The notes under the pieces: model-generated
Database searches by the model: none
Told to the model about the DNA's origin: nothing
The model's input: the letters and a program-made list of their open reading frames with translations, nothing else
Made by a program: the position numbers and the translations under genes
Shown: positions 36,988 to 48,408 of the stretch, piece after piece
Layout of the letters: every line of letters begins with the position of its first letter
Position numbering within the stretch: position 1 is the stretch's first letter
Assembly (NCBI GenBank): GCA_021613375.1
Contig: CM038726.1
Location: forward strand, 7,410,849 to 7,474,848
Direction of reading: 5' to 3'
DNA from: Megaleporinus macrocephalus
Lineage: Eukaryota; Chordata; Actinopteri; Characiformes; Anostomidae
DNA: 64,000 nucleotides

Positions 36988-37148
36988 AAAACCTGCATCA
37001 TATAAAGAAAAATGAATGGTAACAAATAGTAATAAAACCTTTGTGGGTATTTTTTACTGAACTGAAAGTAAGAGTGAACATCATACATCAAAACTGAACA
37101 TTTTCAAAGAAGGAAAGATGTTCCCAAATTGACAGTATATGAATCGAT

Positions 37149-37182
37149 GTGTGGGTGTGTGTGGGTGTGTGTGGGTGTGTGT
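37149..37182. repeat. Short (GTGTGTGTGG)n repeat
   Basis: Three copies of gtgggtgtgt in tandem. Confidence 0.8.
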
Positions 37183-37462
37183 AGTATTCTGGAAATGCCA
37201 AGTTTTCTTCAATACTAGCCAGCAGGACAAGCCTACATTGAGCCTGGGGAATACCAGGAAGTAGTAATGTAATGCACAGAAAGGATTCCTCTTCTTACAG
37301 CAGGAAAACACCCCCTAACTCACTACATTACAGTAACATACGCATTGCAGACAGCTAATATGATACAAGGAAGCAGTCAATAAAAATGAAGAACAGAGCT
37401 GTTGAGGATATTTTTTAAAAAGTCTTTCGAAAAGGAATTAATAAATACTTTTTAGTGAATAG

Positions 37463-38880
37463 TTTATAATATTGAAACCCATATTGTATAGAGATATACA
37501 CCAAGTTTTGCTTTTTTCAGATAAATTTATATAATTCACCAGTTCCTACAGAATGTTTCATTAGCCAAATGTGTATGTTCTTTGTTCACTTTACTTCAAC
37601 AGATGCTGAATTTGAACTTATTCCACATAGAACAAATTAATTATATAAACAGAAGATTTTATTAATTAAGAATATAGTTGGCCCTTTGGAAGCTGTACAA
37701 GAAAACTGAATTCTTAGCATTTTCAAGCAATTAACTCCTAAATCAAACCCTAACCCTATCTTCAACACTAAACCCAACACTAACCCTAACCTCAACTTGA
37801 GACATGTACTCCTAAGCCTAGCCCTAACCTTAAGTTATATACAAAATGTACACCTACTCTTAAACCTAAACTTAATTTTAACATGAAACCTACACCTACT
37901 CCTAGACCTAAACCTGACCTTAACTTCAACATAAAACCTACATTTACTGCTGAACCCAACCCTAACCTTAATGCATCTACAAAATCTACACCTACTCTTA
38001 AACCTAATCCTAAACGTAATAACAATTTAAAACCTCCACCTGCTCCTAAACCTAACCTTAACTTATATATAAACGTACATTTACTTTTAAACCTAAACTA
38101 AATTTTAACATAAAACCTACAACTACTCCTAAACCTAACCCTGACCTGAACTTCGACTTAAAACCTACACCTACTCCTAACTCTAATCTTAATATACATA
38201 CAAAACCCACAACTACCTAACCCTAACCTTTACTTAAATACTAAACCTACTCCTACCAATTTATAATATTGAAACCCACATTTTATAGAAATATACAATA
38301 AATAGAAATATTAGGATTTTTTTTAGATAATTCACCAGTTCTTACAAAATGCATTGCTTGTCATATGTTTATGTCCTTTATTTACTTTACTTCAACAGAT
38401 GCTGAATTTGAGCTTGTTCCACATAGAACAAACAAATTAGCTATTTTGTAATTTAAAATTAAACTGTAACCTTATCTTTAACACTAAACCTACACCTACT
38501 ACTAAACATAACCCTAAACTTAACTTCAAAACTAAGTCTACACTTACTTCTAAATCTAACACTAACCTTAACAACACTAAACCTACATCTACTCCTAAAC
38601 TTAACCATAACCTTAATTTCTATACAAAACCTACACCAACCCTTAAACCTAAACCTAACCTTAACACTAAACCTACATCGGCTTCTAAACTTAAATCTAA
38701 CCTTAATTTCAACACTAAATCACCACTTACACATATACCTAAGCCTAATCTTAACTTCAAATTTACGCCTACACCTACTCTTACATAAACCTTTAACCTT
38801 AACTTATATATAAAAACTACACCTACTTTTAAATAACACTCTAACCTTAACTTATATACCAACCCTTGACCGACTCCTAA
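37463..38880. repeat. Tandem composite: unique-type block plus CCTAAN-rich array, two copies
   Basis: Unit 1 runs from 37463 to about 38259, unit 2 from 38260 to about 38880. Each starts with about 180 bp containing ttataatattgaaaccca and cagatgctgaatttga. Each then passes into several hundred bp of degenerate hexamer words (ccctaacc, cctaaac, cctactcctaa, accttaact). The words resemble the vertebrate telomere hexamer CCCTAA but have drifted. Minus-strand open frames of the LRLGLGLRVGV type come from this periodicity. Confidence 0.75.
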
Positions 38881-40616
38881 TGGTGGTGAAATAACTTGCT
38901 AGAGTTTAGGATGGCCTAACCAGTCCTAAGGAGTCAGCTTTAGAAACTGCCAACTGAGAACAATTACGTTATTGATTCTTTGGCTTTTCAAATTCTGAAC
39001 TGTGCAGCTTGTGGAAGAGCATACACTGCACATACACTGGCCACAAAGGCAACAAAAAACATCCTAAAAGGCAGCTAAGTCTACATCTATAGTATGAAAA
39101 ACAACAACCAGATATGCAACAGAGGCATCCTGGGAAAATGTTGCTGTGGACTTATGATTTAAAACTTGATAAACATAGTAGACATGGCATGAGTAGGTAG
39201 AAGAATGGAGTCCGCTACATCAGCAAATTCTGGACGTAAATGTGACACACTCAAGCAAGAAACTGGAGGCTACCTTCTACAACATTACCATCACGGACTA
39301 CTTCAAGTACCACAAGTTTTTGAAAAGGCCTACCTTAAACATGCTGAGCATGCAAACCAGCCCAGAATATCGCAGAACTGGAGGCATTCTCTATTGAAAA
39401 GTGGGTGAAAATTCCTGGAAATAAGACCATAAAGACTAACTGGCAACAAAAATCATTTGCAAGCTGCAAAAGAGGGTTAAACACTCCTCACATATCCTTC
39501 ATACCTTACTGCAGATGTTGTGTTCATATCGTAGCAGTTCAAAGCAAGGCATCTCTACATCATTTAAACACAACAACTGCTCTGTACATTGTGTGATAGA
39601 AAACTGGAGCAATAGAAATATTCCAAAATAAACGTCTGGTTCCATTGATTCCATTAAAAGTAAAGCCCTTTTTTTTGCCTCTCCTTTAAAGTTTCCATTT
39701 TGGAAATCTTTGGACAACAAGGATATCAACAATCACCAAAATACATTTACCAGAATGCATTTGTTTGTTTAAATGAAACTATTTTAATTAAATATTCCAT
39801 ACACTTGTTAAAGTAAAGTAGAAATCTGTATATAATTGAATAGAATTGTATGCTTAGATGCTGAACATTTTTTCATGAGATTCAAATGATGGCTACAAGG
39901 AAGAGAATGGTGATGGTGCTGATGATGGTAGAAACAAGGTTAAACACTATGTACCCAATATGTCATAGTTTTGTTTACATAAGAATAAAACTTCTTTTTC
40001 ATGCTGGTTGAAACAGAGAGTGGAGTCGTGGGTTATGGCATAGTAAGGAAGTGCGTTGCTCAACCCGAAAACTGAAATGGAAAAAAAACAGGAACCTGAA
40101 AGTTGCACTAGTAGCAGTGAACATTTTGTTTCTGTTTACAAACATGAGACACTGCATACAGTGAAATGCAGGTCAGCACCAAACTGCATGCATGTCCAAA
40201 TTCCCAGACGTGCAACATATATTCATAAACCATACAAGCAAGCTCCGATTTGGTCTCGTATGTCATCTGGAACAAGACGATGGACACATAGAAAACAGAA
40301 CAAGAAGCAAAACAAAGGTTTACTGGGGGAAAGCAATTAGGAAGAGAGCAAGTGAGATTGAAAGAGGTAAAGGGAGGCAGGGCAATTCAGCTGGATCTGA
40401 CGGGAATCTCCAAGGAGAATTTAGAACGGTGCTTTTCTTTAATTACCCAGCAATCACATCTCAAAACGCATTTGACTTGTTTCATTTGATAATTACCAAC
40501 ATAGATATTTCTCCAGTATCATAAAACCTGCCTTTACATTGTATCCTAATAGTACAATGAACGAAACCAACAGGGATATTTTCCTCACTGTTACTGTTAC
40601 AACTGCACATGCCAAG

Positions 40617-40622
<6 letters not shown>
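38881..40622. other. No recognisable gene
   Basis: 39615-39710 holds a member of the gttccattgattccatt dispersed family. Other open frames are short and have no matching splice context. Confidence 0.4.

Positions 40623-40687
<65 letters not shown>
40623..40687. repeat. (GATA)n microsatellite
   Basis: About 16 copies of GATA on the plus strand. Confidence 0.95.
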
Positions 40688-41194
40688 CAGCCAGTAGCAG
40701 TTACACAGTACAAAACAAAGTACAAAACACAGTACAAAAAACAATAAGGTATATAACACAGTATAAATAAAGAAGAATACTATACTAAAACTATACAACC
40801 TGTATCAGCAGATCAGCAGAAGAAGTGGCATGTTGTGTCAGAAGTTGGGACGCTTTTGAAAAAATGTCACTGCCGTATTGTCTTCTCCAATTTTGACCTG
40901 ATAGGAAAACAAAGGAAGATGTGACTCATGGCCTTAACATTGCCTAAAATAAATCATTGCACATAAATGTAATCTTAAGGGCCAAGATTGGCGGTTTCGG
41001 TTATATTACATCAGGCCTTGTTCACCAAACCCTTTATATGTCTTTTCCTAAATTAGTTCTTGAAAAAGATAAAGTCAACATGAGACTTATGACGTGTTTC
41101 AAACCACTGAATTGCTCACGTCTTGAGTGTGTGTAGATTCTGTTCTTACCCAAGAACAAATCCCAATTAAGAAAACCCTGGTGAAAGTCAGTCT

Positions 41195-41252
<58 letters not shown>
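41195..41252. repeat. (GATA)n microsatellite
   Basis: About 14 copies of GATA, directly before a LINE fragment. Confidence 0.95.
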
Positions 41253-41575
41253 TTAAGTTTATAGATATCCTCACTAGCTAGATGTTCCTAACAGGCTGCA
41301 TTACTGAGGTGAGGACAGCAGAATACATCATAGGCAGCATCTATCAGTCCCGCTGCCTGAGGAACATCCAGGACATCAGGTTAGACAGTGTTCACCCAGC
41401 ACACGGTCTGTTCGCCATACAGCCATCAGGCAGGAGAACCCGGCTAATGAACAGTTCCTACCCACAGGCTGTCAGGCTTCTGAACAAGACCCCAATAACG
41501 TTTCACTCGGTCACTGCTATATTATTTATTTGTATCTATTTTTTTATATCGCTGCTATGGACAATATAACTAAGT
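41253..41575 (+). pseudogene. 3' fragment of a LINE ORF2
   Basis: A plus-strand frame encodes AEYIIGSIYQSRCLRNIQD and then HGLFAIQPSGRRTR and SYPQAVRLLN. These phrases are typical of the C-terminal end of fish LINE polyproteins after the reverse-transcriptase domain. No RT motif is present, so it is a 5'-truncated relic. The adjoining GATA run is common at LINE ends. Confidence 0.55.
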
Positions 41576-41707
41576 CACTTTAAATATTTATCTTCTTAGA
41601 TTAACCTGCCTATGTTTTTATTGAGTGTGAACTGATGCATTTGTTTGTTAGCTTAGCTTAATGCTAGTTAGAGAGAACAATAGAGAGAACTTTTCTGTGC
41701 GTACACA

Positions 41708-42903
41708 CCAGACATGGGACCAAGTCACTAAGTTGCAAGAAACAAGTAAGTCTCAAATCTTGACAATCAAGTCCTGAGTCAATACAAGGAAGTCTCAAGT
41801 CAAGTCCCAAGCCTTAAACTTCAAGTCCAAGGCAAGTCACCAGATGTAACATCATTTCAGTATAACACAGTTGATGCAGTTGATTAGTAGAATATTAAAC
41901 TAACATTAATATAACCTTAACGTTTTTAAAGTTTGTATTATAACAAAAATAACTTGCATATGAAATGAGATCATTCGAAGCAGTTCTAATCACTAATCAC
42001 CTCATTACCAGTCCATTACCAGTCCAATCACCTCATTATCAGTCCATTACCAGTTAAAATAGGTGTTGAAGGAGAAAACCACTAAAATGTGAGGCAGTGG
42101 GTCTCGAAGGCTGAGGCTGAGGAACACTGCACTGTATGGAAGTATTAGTACTCATTACACCTACAGGAACTTTAATAATCACATTCTAAACCCATAAGCA
42201 TTAATATCTGGACGGGTCTTTCAGTTCTAACAGCATGTGTGACTCTGCAGTAGCTCTGCATGGACTGATCAGTGTTTGTACTGTTCTGCACTACTTGAAC
42301 ACTTCCTGTCTGAGACGCTGAGCTTCCTAACTGCTTTAATGTTTCAGTAAAGTTCTCAGTGGACGGTGGAAGATCTAGGAGGAGTAAACAGAGGGAGAGA
42401 GCTTCCTTCACATTAGCTGTTGTTTATCATTATGTCGCTAAGTTTGCTAGCTTGTTAGCCAGCTAGCTAGCTAACTGCTATGTGTGAAATATACAGAGCA
42501 GAGACTTCCTGTTCTTTGTGCCTCAAAAGTGGAACAAAGTTTGAAGTGGTTGTCTTTTCTGCACAAATTAAACACTGTCGCCCTCCCAGCTTCCCGTGAT
42601 TGGCTGCAGAACTTTACTTGTTACTAGGTTACGGATAAACTGATCTCAGCTTCCTAGCGTTACAGCTCCATCTAATACAAAATGATCTGGTTTTGTGATT
42701 CATAATTCATTTATTATGTTAAAATAGGGTGGCGAGTCTTTTCAAGTCTTAAAGCTCAAGTCCGAGTCCAAGTCCAAGTCAGAAAAGGTAAAGTCAAGTC
42801 GCAAGTCTTTAGTGATGTTGTCAAGTCAAGTCACAAGCCATCAGTTTAGTGACTCGAGTTGGACTCGAGTCACATGACTTGGATTGGAGTCCAACTCGTC
42901 TGG
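41708..42903. mobile_element. Non-autonomous DNA transposon with AAGTC subterminal repeats
   Basis: The ends CCAGAC and GTCTGG are inverted and flanked by the direct repeat TACACA (41702-41707 and 42904-42909). Within about 200 bp of each end the words caagtc, aagtcc and gagtcc recur many times (for example 41755-41840 and 42735-42900). No transposase is present. The 80-codon minus-strand frame at 42172-42411 has no family resemblance. Probably hAT-like, but the short flanking repeat leaves this open. Confidence 0.7.
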
Positions 42904-42909
42904 TACACA

Positions 42910-45900
42910 CTCACTTTTTTTTCTAACGAGCAAACAAAAAAGTTAAGTTAATTAACACACAACCAACGAAGCCCCCAACATCATAAGCCCCTCTGTGGAT
43001 TTTGGATGCCCCAAGTCTAATTAAGTGTTAGTACCAGGCCTGCTAATGTGGCTAACAAGTTGTTAGTGTGGCAACTCATAAATCTTCAGTGCTTTTCTTA
43101 TTTTAACACTTGCTAACCACTTCACCACTAACGGCATCAGCTTATTCTGCTGTACCTGCTTTATTTTAGCTGTGGGTTTCTCACTTCCCAAGCCAGGTCA
43201 ACGCAAACCTTCACCTGGACCAGACATCATTCACTTCCTCTTGCACAGATGTCTACAAGAGCGGTTCTCTAATGCAGTGTTTCTCAGTCTTAGCTCTGAA
43301 AAGCTATAGGCCCAGCATATTTTTATCCCACACCTGATCAAGCTCATTAAGAACTTCCTTACACACCAGTTAATGAAATGTGCATATCGTCGCAGTCTGA
43401 AGAAAAAAGTATCCCAATTTTTGTCAATTTTTATTTGTCTATATTATTTGAACCTGACAGCTCCCCTTTATATGCTGTTAAAGGTTTATGGTATGGACCA
43501 ACAAAAATGCTCCAAAATAGCTTGGAAAACATTCTGGTTTCATTGACTTACACTGAAAGTAATGACGGTTTTTGTCTTCTCCTGTAAAGTTACTATTCTA
43601 GAGATACTTGTTTTTATACGGTCTTTGGAAAAAAATGAATTGCAAGTAAATTACCTTTGTTATGATCAAATGTTATGCAGTAAAGTCTGAATTCTGAAAT
43701 TCACCCATCATGCCTTTAAATGGCCAGGTCTCTTTCTGTCACTTTCCATCTGTCCCTCAAGGGAAACTTCATCATGCAATAAAGATAATAACCTTTGTTT
43801 TGCTTTTCGTTCTGTTTTGCATGAGTGATCCCTCATTTTGTGCTAAATTGAGACCAAAACATGTGTTTACAGATCCATGTCCTGTTATTATGATTAGAAG
43901 CAGCATTTCTGGGAAGGGTGGACTTGCACATAGTTAATGGTGACAATTTTTTTTTTCCAGTACTACAGATCTGGGGAACCACTGCTGTGTCACAGAAGAA
44001 GAAGAAAACTTTGTTAGGGACCAGACTGTTGTTTACAGCGATCATTAGTTTACATCCCCAGATTTCACTGTGCCCCTTTAGGTCATTGTAAAGTTTTTTA
44101 TGCAGGGACGGAGGTCATGAGCAACATGAGGCTCCCCGCCAATCAACATATTAACATACGATTTCCAGAGTAGTTTTTTATTTGTTTTGTAGTTGTTTAT
44201 TTGGTGACTTTATCTTTACATTGGAAGAGTAAAGCATATAAATTGCTGTTGATTGAGTACAACTTAAAGCACAATCTCAAGTACCCTTAGGTTTTGTTGG
44301 TAAATGTCTTCAACAGGTATCTAAAACCATCAAACTGGGACTGGACACCAGTACCAGTTAGCTGTTCTTGTATTTTATCTGTGGGTGTTGGCTTTTCTGG
44401 ACCTTGTTTTCCTATTCAATGCTCTTGGCCGCAGCATTAACAACGTTTTTGACATGTGGTTTTATAAACTACTTTGAGGAATTAGTTTTATAGCAAATTT
44501 GAGTTGAAGGCTAATTTGGTAGCCAGGAATTTTGAAACTTACTCAGAGGTTAGGACCTCCTCGGGGGCACAACGTGTTCCCAGAGACTTACGGGTATAGA
44601 GCTACAGGACAAGTAACTTATTAAACATGAACCTGAAGCACTTTTTCGGGTTTGTGGAAAGCAGGTAAATAAAAAAATGTAACAATATAAAGAACCCCTG
44701 GCATGTTTATAGTAAAGAGCACCTACACCAGTACCAACAAAGTGAGTTTAAAAGACATGTTCATTGGTATGTGTTCTTTGAAATATAATACAAATAATAA
44801 GAAACTTAACATCAGTAGAAGATACTATAAGCATTTATTTAAACTTGTGTTTGTCAATTACATAGGTCAAATATAAATGTTAAATAATATTGATAAAGAA
44901 TTGATATTATATTCTTTTAAAAACAGGACAGAGCTGATCTCTTCTTTTTGTGAGGATCGGTGCTTTGGCATTCTGTACAAGTTGTAGGGCATGAATTATT
45001 TTCTTAGGAACCTGAATAAGAAGACCATTACAGTGATCAACTTGTAACAAACACATAAGCAAGTTTCTTTGCATGGCTCTGAGATAGAAAAGGCTGAGCT
45101 TTATCTATATTTCTCAAATATAAAGACAGATTAAACAGAGCTCAGTGTCTAAAATCTCACCCAAGTTCACGTTTGGTACACCAAGCTAAAGAATCCACAC
45201 TGCCATAAAGTTTTAATACCACGTATCAGTAATTTAGAAATAAATATTTCCATTGAAAATTACTGAAACATGCAGCTTGGCTGTCAACAGAAAGAAAGTA
45301 GATGTAAAATTGCATGTCACCAGCTTAGGTAAGGAAATTTTCTACCATGTTTCATAACATCACCTAGAGGTAACATATAACTAGAAAAGCTAAAGCTTTA
45401 AAACTAAACCTTGTGGGACTCCCCAACAAATGTTACATTTGTTGTGATGAATAGTTTCCCAGTTAAACCACAAACTATTCATTAGTTTCATTTATACGAT
45501 TTGTTTCATATAAACGATTTTACACCCAACCCAGTATTCAAGACAATCAGTACCTAAAGAAATTAAAAGACTTAATAATAGCCATGTCCATATCATAAAT
45601 GTTTGAGCTTTTTGTATGAGATTTGTATTTCTTAACAATAATCTGATGCATTCACCATTTCTTGTAGGCCAAACCAAATGCCAAACCAAAAGTAGCCCTT
45701 CAACTTGAAGTAAGGACAGTGCCAGAGCACTCACTCCATTTTCTTTCATTTGATTTTCCTTGTATTAGAATAATAACTGCTACACTCACCCAGTGCATAC
45801 AATGTTAAAACTTATTTAGGGAGTAGGTAGCCAATTACTGACTTTATTGACAATTACTGACTTTATATATAGTAGCTTTACAGGAGATGCAAAAACATTC

Positions 45901-46837
45901 TTAATTTTTGTATAAAAATTCATGTAAATGGGTTTTATTTCAAGGTTTTTCGTTATTTCTTGCTCCTGTTGGAAAAATAACATACTCTACTTTTAACAAA
46001 AGTCAATAGACCCAGATATTTTTACATACAATGCAAAGGGCAACAGAAACTTTTATATTATGTCTAAACTATACCAATGACAAAAAAATGGAGATTTTAA
46101 TTCTGATAGCAGTAATATATAGCTTGTATGTGAGTGTATGACAATGTATGAGAGATGGCAATTACATTTGAATTTTCTCAGCATCCTGCTATTCATTTCC
46201 TAGTCATTCATTTCCTAGTTATTAATTTCCTAGCTTAAAAAAGCTACAACCCAAGTAAACAATGTTAAGAAAAGCACAGAATAATAAAACCAAGAACATT
46301 CAGATTCACCTGCTAATTATTGTATTATTAAACAAAAGTGTTTATATAAAGCAGATTAAGTCTCATAAATCAGATGTTTTAAACCAAACATTTTGTGACA
46401 GTCTTTAAAATGAACACATACTCCTCTATTTATAGCAATAAATAACATACATACAGTAATTCATATTAAATTGAATACCTATGATATAATAAAGTCTGCC
46501 TGGATATTTGATCACCTTATTTATCATCATAGGATGGAGGATACTGAGGAATCATAACAAAAGAGAAATGTATTGGGCATTCATTTAATCATTCATTCAT
46601 TTATTCATTCATTAATTTACCCACTTCCTCAGTTTTTTCGTGATGTATTTCCCTTAGCAAACTCGAAAATGTGAGTGAGGGAGTTTTCCTTTTAAGGAGT
46701 TTCACTGTCACGTAACGGGATCCCCCACATGACGTTAAGAGAGTAGATTCTCCAACGAGCGGTTTTATAGAGACTTACATTTAAACAGAAGCAAAAAAAT
46801 AAAAAACAAAAAAAAAAAAAACAATAAGGGAAAACGC

Positions 46838-46839
<2 letters not shown>
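42910..46839. other. Gene-poor stretch
   Basis: 43480-43600 is another member of the dispersed tggaccaa...ttcattgacttacactgaaag family. 44980-45480 carries text such as aaccttgtgggactcccca that I associate with old dispersed repeats, without identification. No supported gene. Confidence 0.4.

Positions 46840-46896
<57 letters not shown>
46840..46896. repeat. (TTA)n microsatellite
   Basis: About 19 copies of TTA. Confidence 0.95.
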
Positions 46897-46898
<2 letters not shown>

Positions 46899-46989
46899 AA
46901 CTGATTCATATTTCTAATTGTATTATAACATAGTAATATAGTAATAAAATAATAAACAAATAGACTAATAGACTTAAAAAATAATAAAT

Positions 46990-47325
46990 AATGTGTAGTA
47001 TGAAAAACAAATATTTAATAACGTGGAGTACAAAAAACAAGTAATATTATGGAGCATGAAAAATAAATATCTAATAACATGGAGTATGAATAATAAATAA
47101 CTAATAATATGGAGTATGAATAATAAGTATCTAATAATATGGAGTATGAATAATAAATAACTAATAATATGGAGTATGAATAATAAGTATCTAATAATAT
47201 GGAGTATGAATAATAAATAACTAATAATATGGAGTATGAATAATAAGTATCTAATAATATGGAGTATGAATAATAAGTATCTAATAATATGGAGTATGAA
47301 TAATAAATAATATAGAGTAGGATAA
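46990..47325. repeat. 30-bp minisatellite with alternating variants
   Basis: Units of ctaataatatggagtatgaa plus taataagtat or taataaataa. The two variants largely alternate, giving a 60-bp higher-order period. The matching minus-strand frame (LLFILHIIRY/LLFILHIISY) is a product of the 30-bp period. Confidence 0.93.
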
Positions 47326-47542
47326 TTCAACCTGTTCAAAATTAAACGACTGTCCAATCATATGGAACCATAGCGCCCTGTGGTGTGCGCGCGCACCTAC
47401 ACTTGCCGGGAAAGATGTGAGTACCATGGGATGCTGGGAAGAGCCGTGGGCACGAAAATGCTTCTAAGAAAGATGATCCATTAATACAGAGAAACACAGA
47501 ACGCAGAAACACAGAATGCATATTATATATCATGTATTTTAC

Positions 47543-47599
<57 letters not shown>
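47543..47599. repeat. (AAT)n microsatellite
   Basis: About 18 copies of AAT. Confidence 0.95.
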
Positions 47600-47600
<1 letters not shown>

Positions 47601-47943
47601 GTTAGACCAATTAAATAAAATTGATGTAGCTGTCTGCCTGGAGATTTGATCACAATATTCAAAATGATATTGTATCATAAATACGATATTAAAATATTTA
47701 AAACAGGAGATTATTCTGGATATCTTTGCTGTCCAAAGAAAAACACTCCATATTTATTTCTCTACATGGTGCCATTTACATTGAGTATGAATCTCATGAT
47801 CAATGGACCAATTCCATTGGTTCCATTGACTTCCATTGAAAGTAAAGATGGTTTATGTATCTATCTTATGTATATGTATATTATTATATATGTGATTAGT
47901 CACAATTGATAATGTGTATTTACTGATGCTGAAAGATCAGTCT

Positions 47944-47994
47944 GGGATTTTCTCGGGGAAACTGAAAGTGAAAAAATTCACAACACAATATAAA
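47944..47994 (+). promoter_or_regulatory. Cytokine promoter: kB-like site, ISRE/IRF array, TATA box
   Basis: In 51 bp there are GGGATTTTCTC (47944-47954, NF-kB-like), GAAACTGAAAGTGAAA (47958-47973, three GAAANN units forming an ISRE/IRF site) and ATATAAA (47988-47994, TATA box). The likely transcription start near 48020 precedes a non-coding first exon ending CGAG|gtgagt at 48104. The arrangement predicts interferon and NF-kB responsiveness. This is inference from motifs only. Confidence 0.6.
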
Positions 47995-48019
47995 CGCCCA
48001 GTCACTCCAGCTCACTCAC

Positions 48020-48104
48020 TCACACTCAATCACTCACACTCAGACACACACAACGACTGTGACACCGAGATCAGTCTCTGTCCACCCACTTCACACTGAC
48101 CGAG
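48020..48104 (+). other. Non-coding first exon of the cytokine gene
   Basis: Lies 25-30 bp after the TATA box, contains no ATG and ends at a strong donor (CGAG|gtgagt). Intron 1 then runs to the ttccag acceptor immediately before the start codon. The 5' boundary is estimated from the TATA position. Confidence 0.45.
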
Positions 48105-48408
48105 GTGAGTTGCTGGCCGCTGTGGAGGAGATGAGCAGTAGAGTCAGAGTTGGGACAGTTACAGGGTCTGGATCTGCTCCATCAGGAGTGATCAGAGCTG
48201 CTGTTCAGCTGAGATGAGAGACTGGCAGGTTTCAGGTCTTTATGACTGACCGTGCAGGATTAGTATTAACTTTAAGCTCGAGACTGGTGTTGTGTCTGTA
48301 TGGGTCTCACTCTGAGACCATGTGGGCGTTATAACGTGTTCTAAGAGTTTATATATGGTTATGAGCTCCTGCTGTGCTGCTGTAGTCTGACCGGCCGCTC
48401 TGTTCCAG

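Noticed and set aside
37740..38230. True telomere end
   Set aside because: The hexamers are heavily degenerate, mixed with other words and flanked by ordinary sequence and genes on both sides.
37792..38862. Minus-strand frames of the LRLGLGLRVGVGFV type
   Set aside because: They arise from the CCTAAN-type hexamer repeat; the frames shift and stop between blocks.
42172..42411. 80-codon minus-strand frame with Ser/Leu-rich start
   Set aside because: Lies inside the AAGTC-type transposon and has no domain or partner exon.
46974..47357. 127-codon frame with LLFILHIIRY repeats
   Set aside because: Product of a 30-bp minisatellite; no other gene signal.
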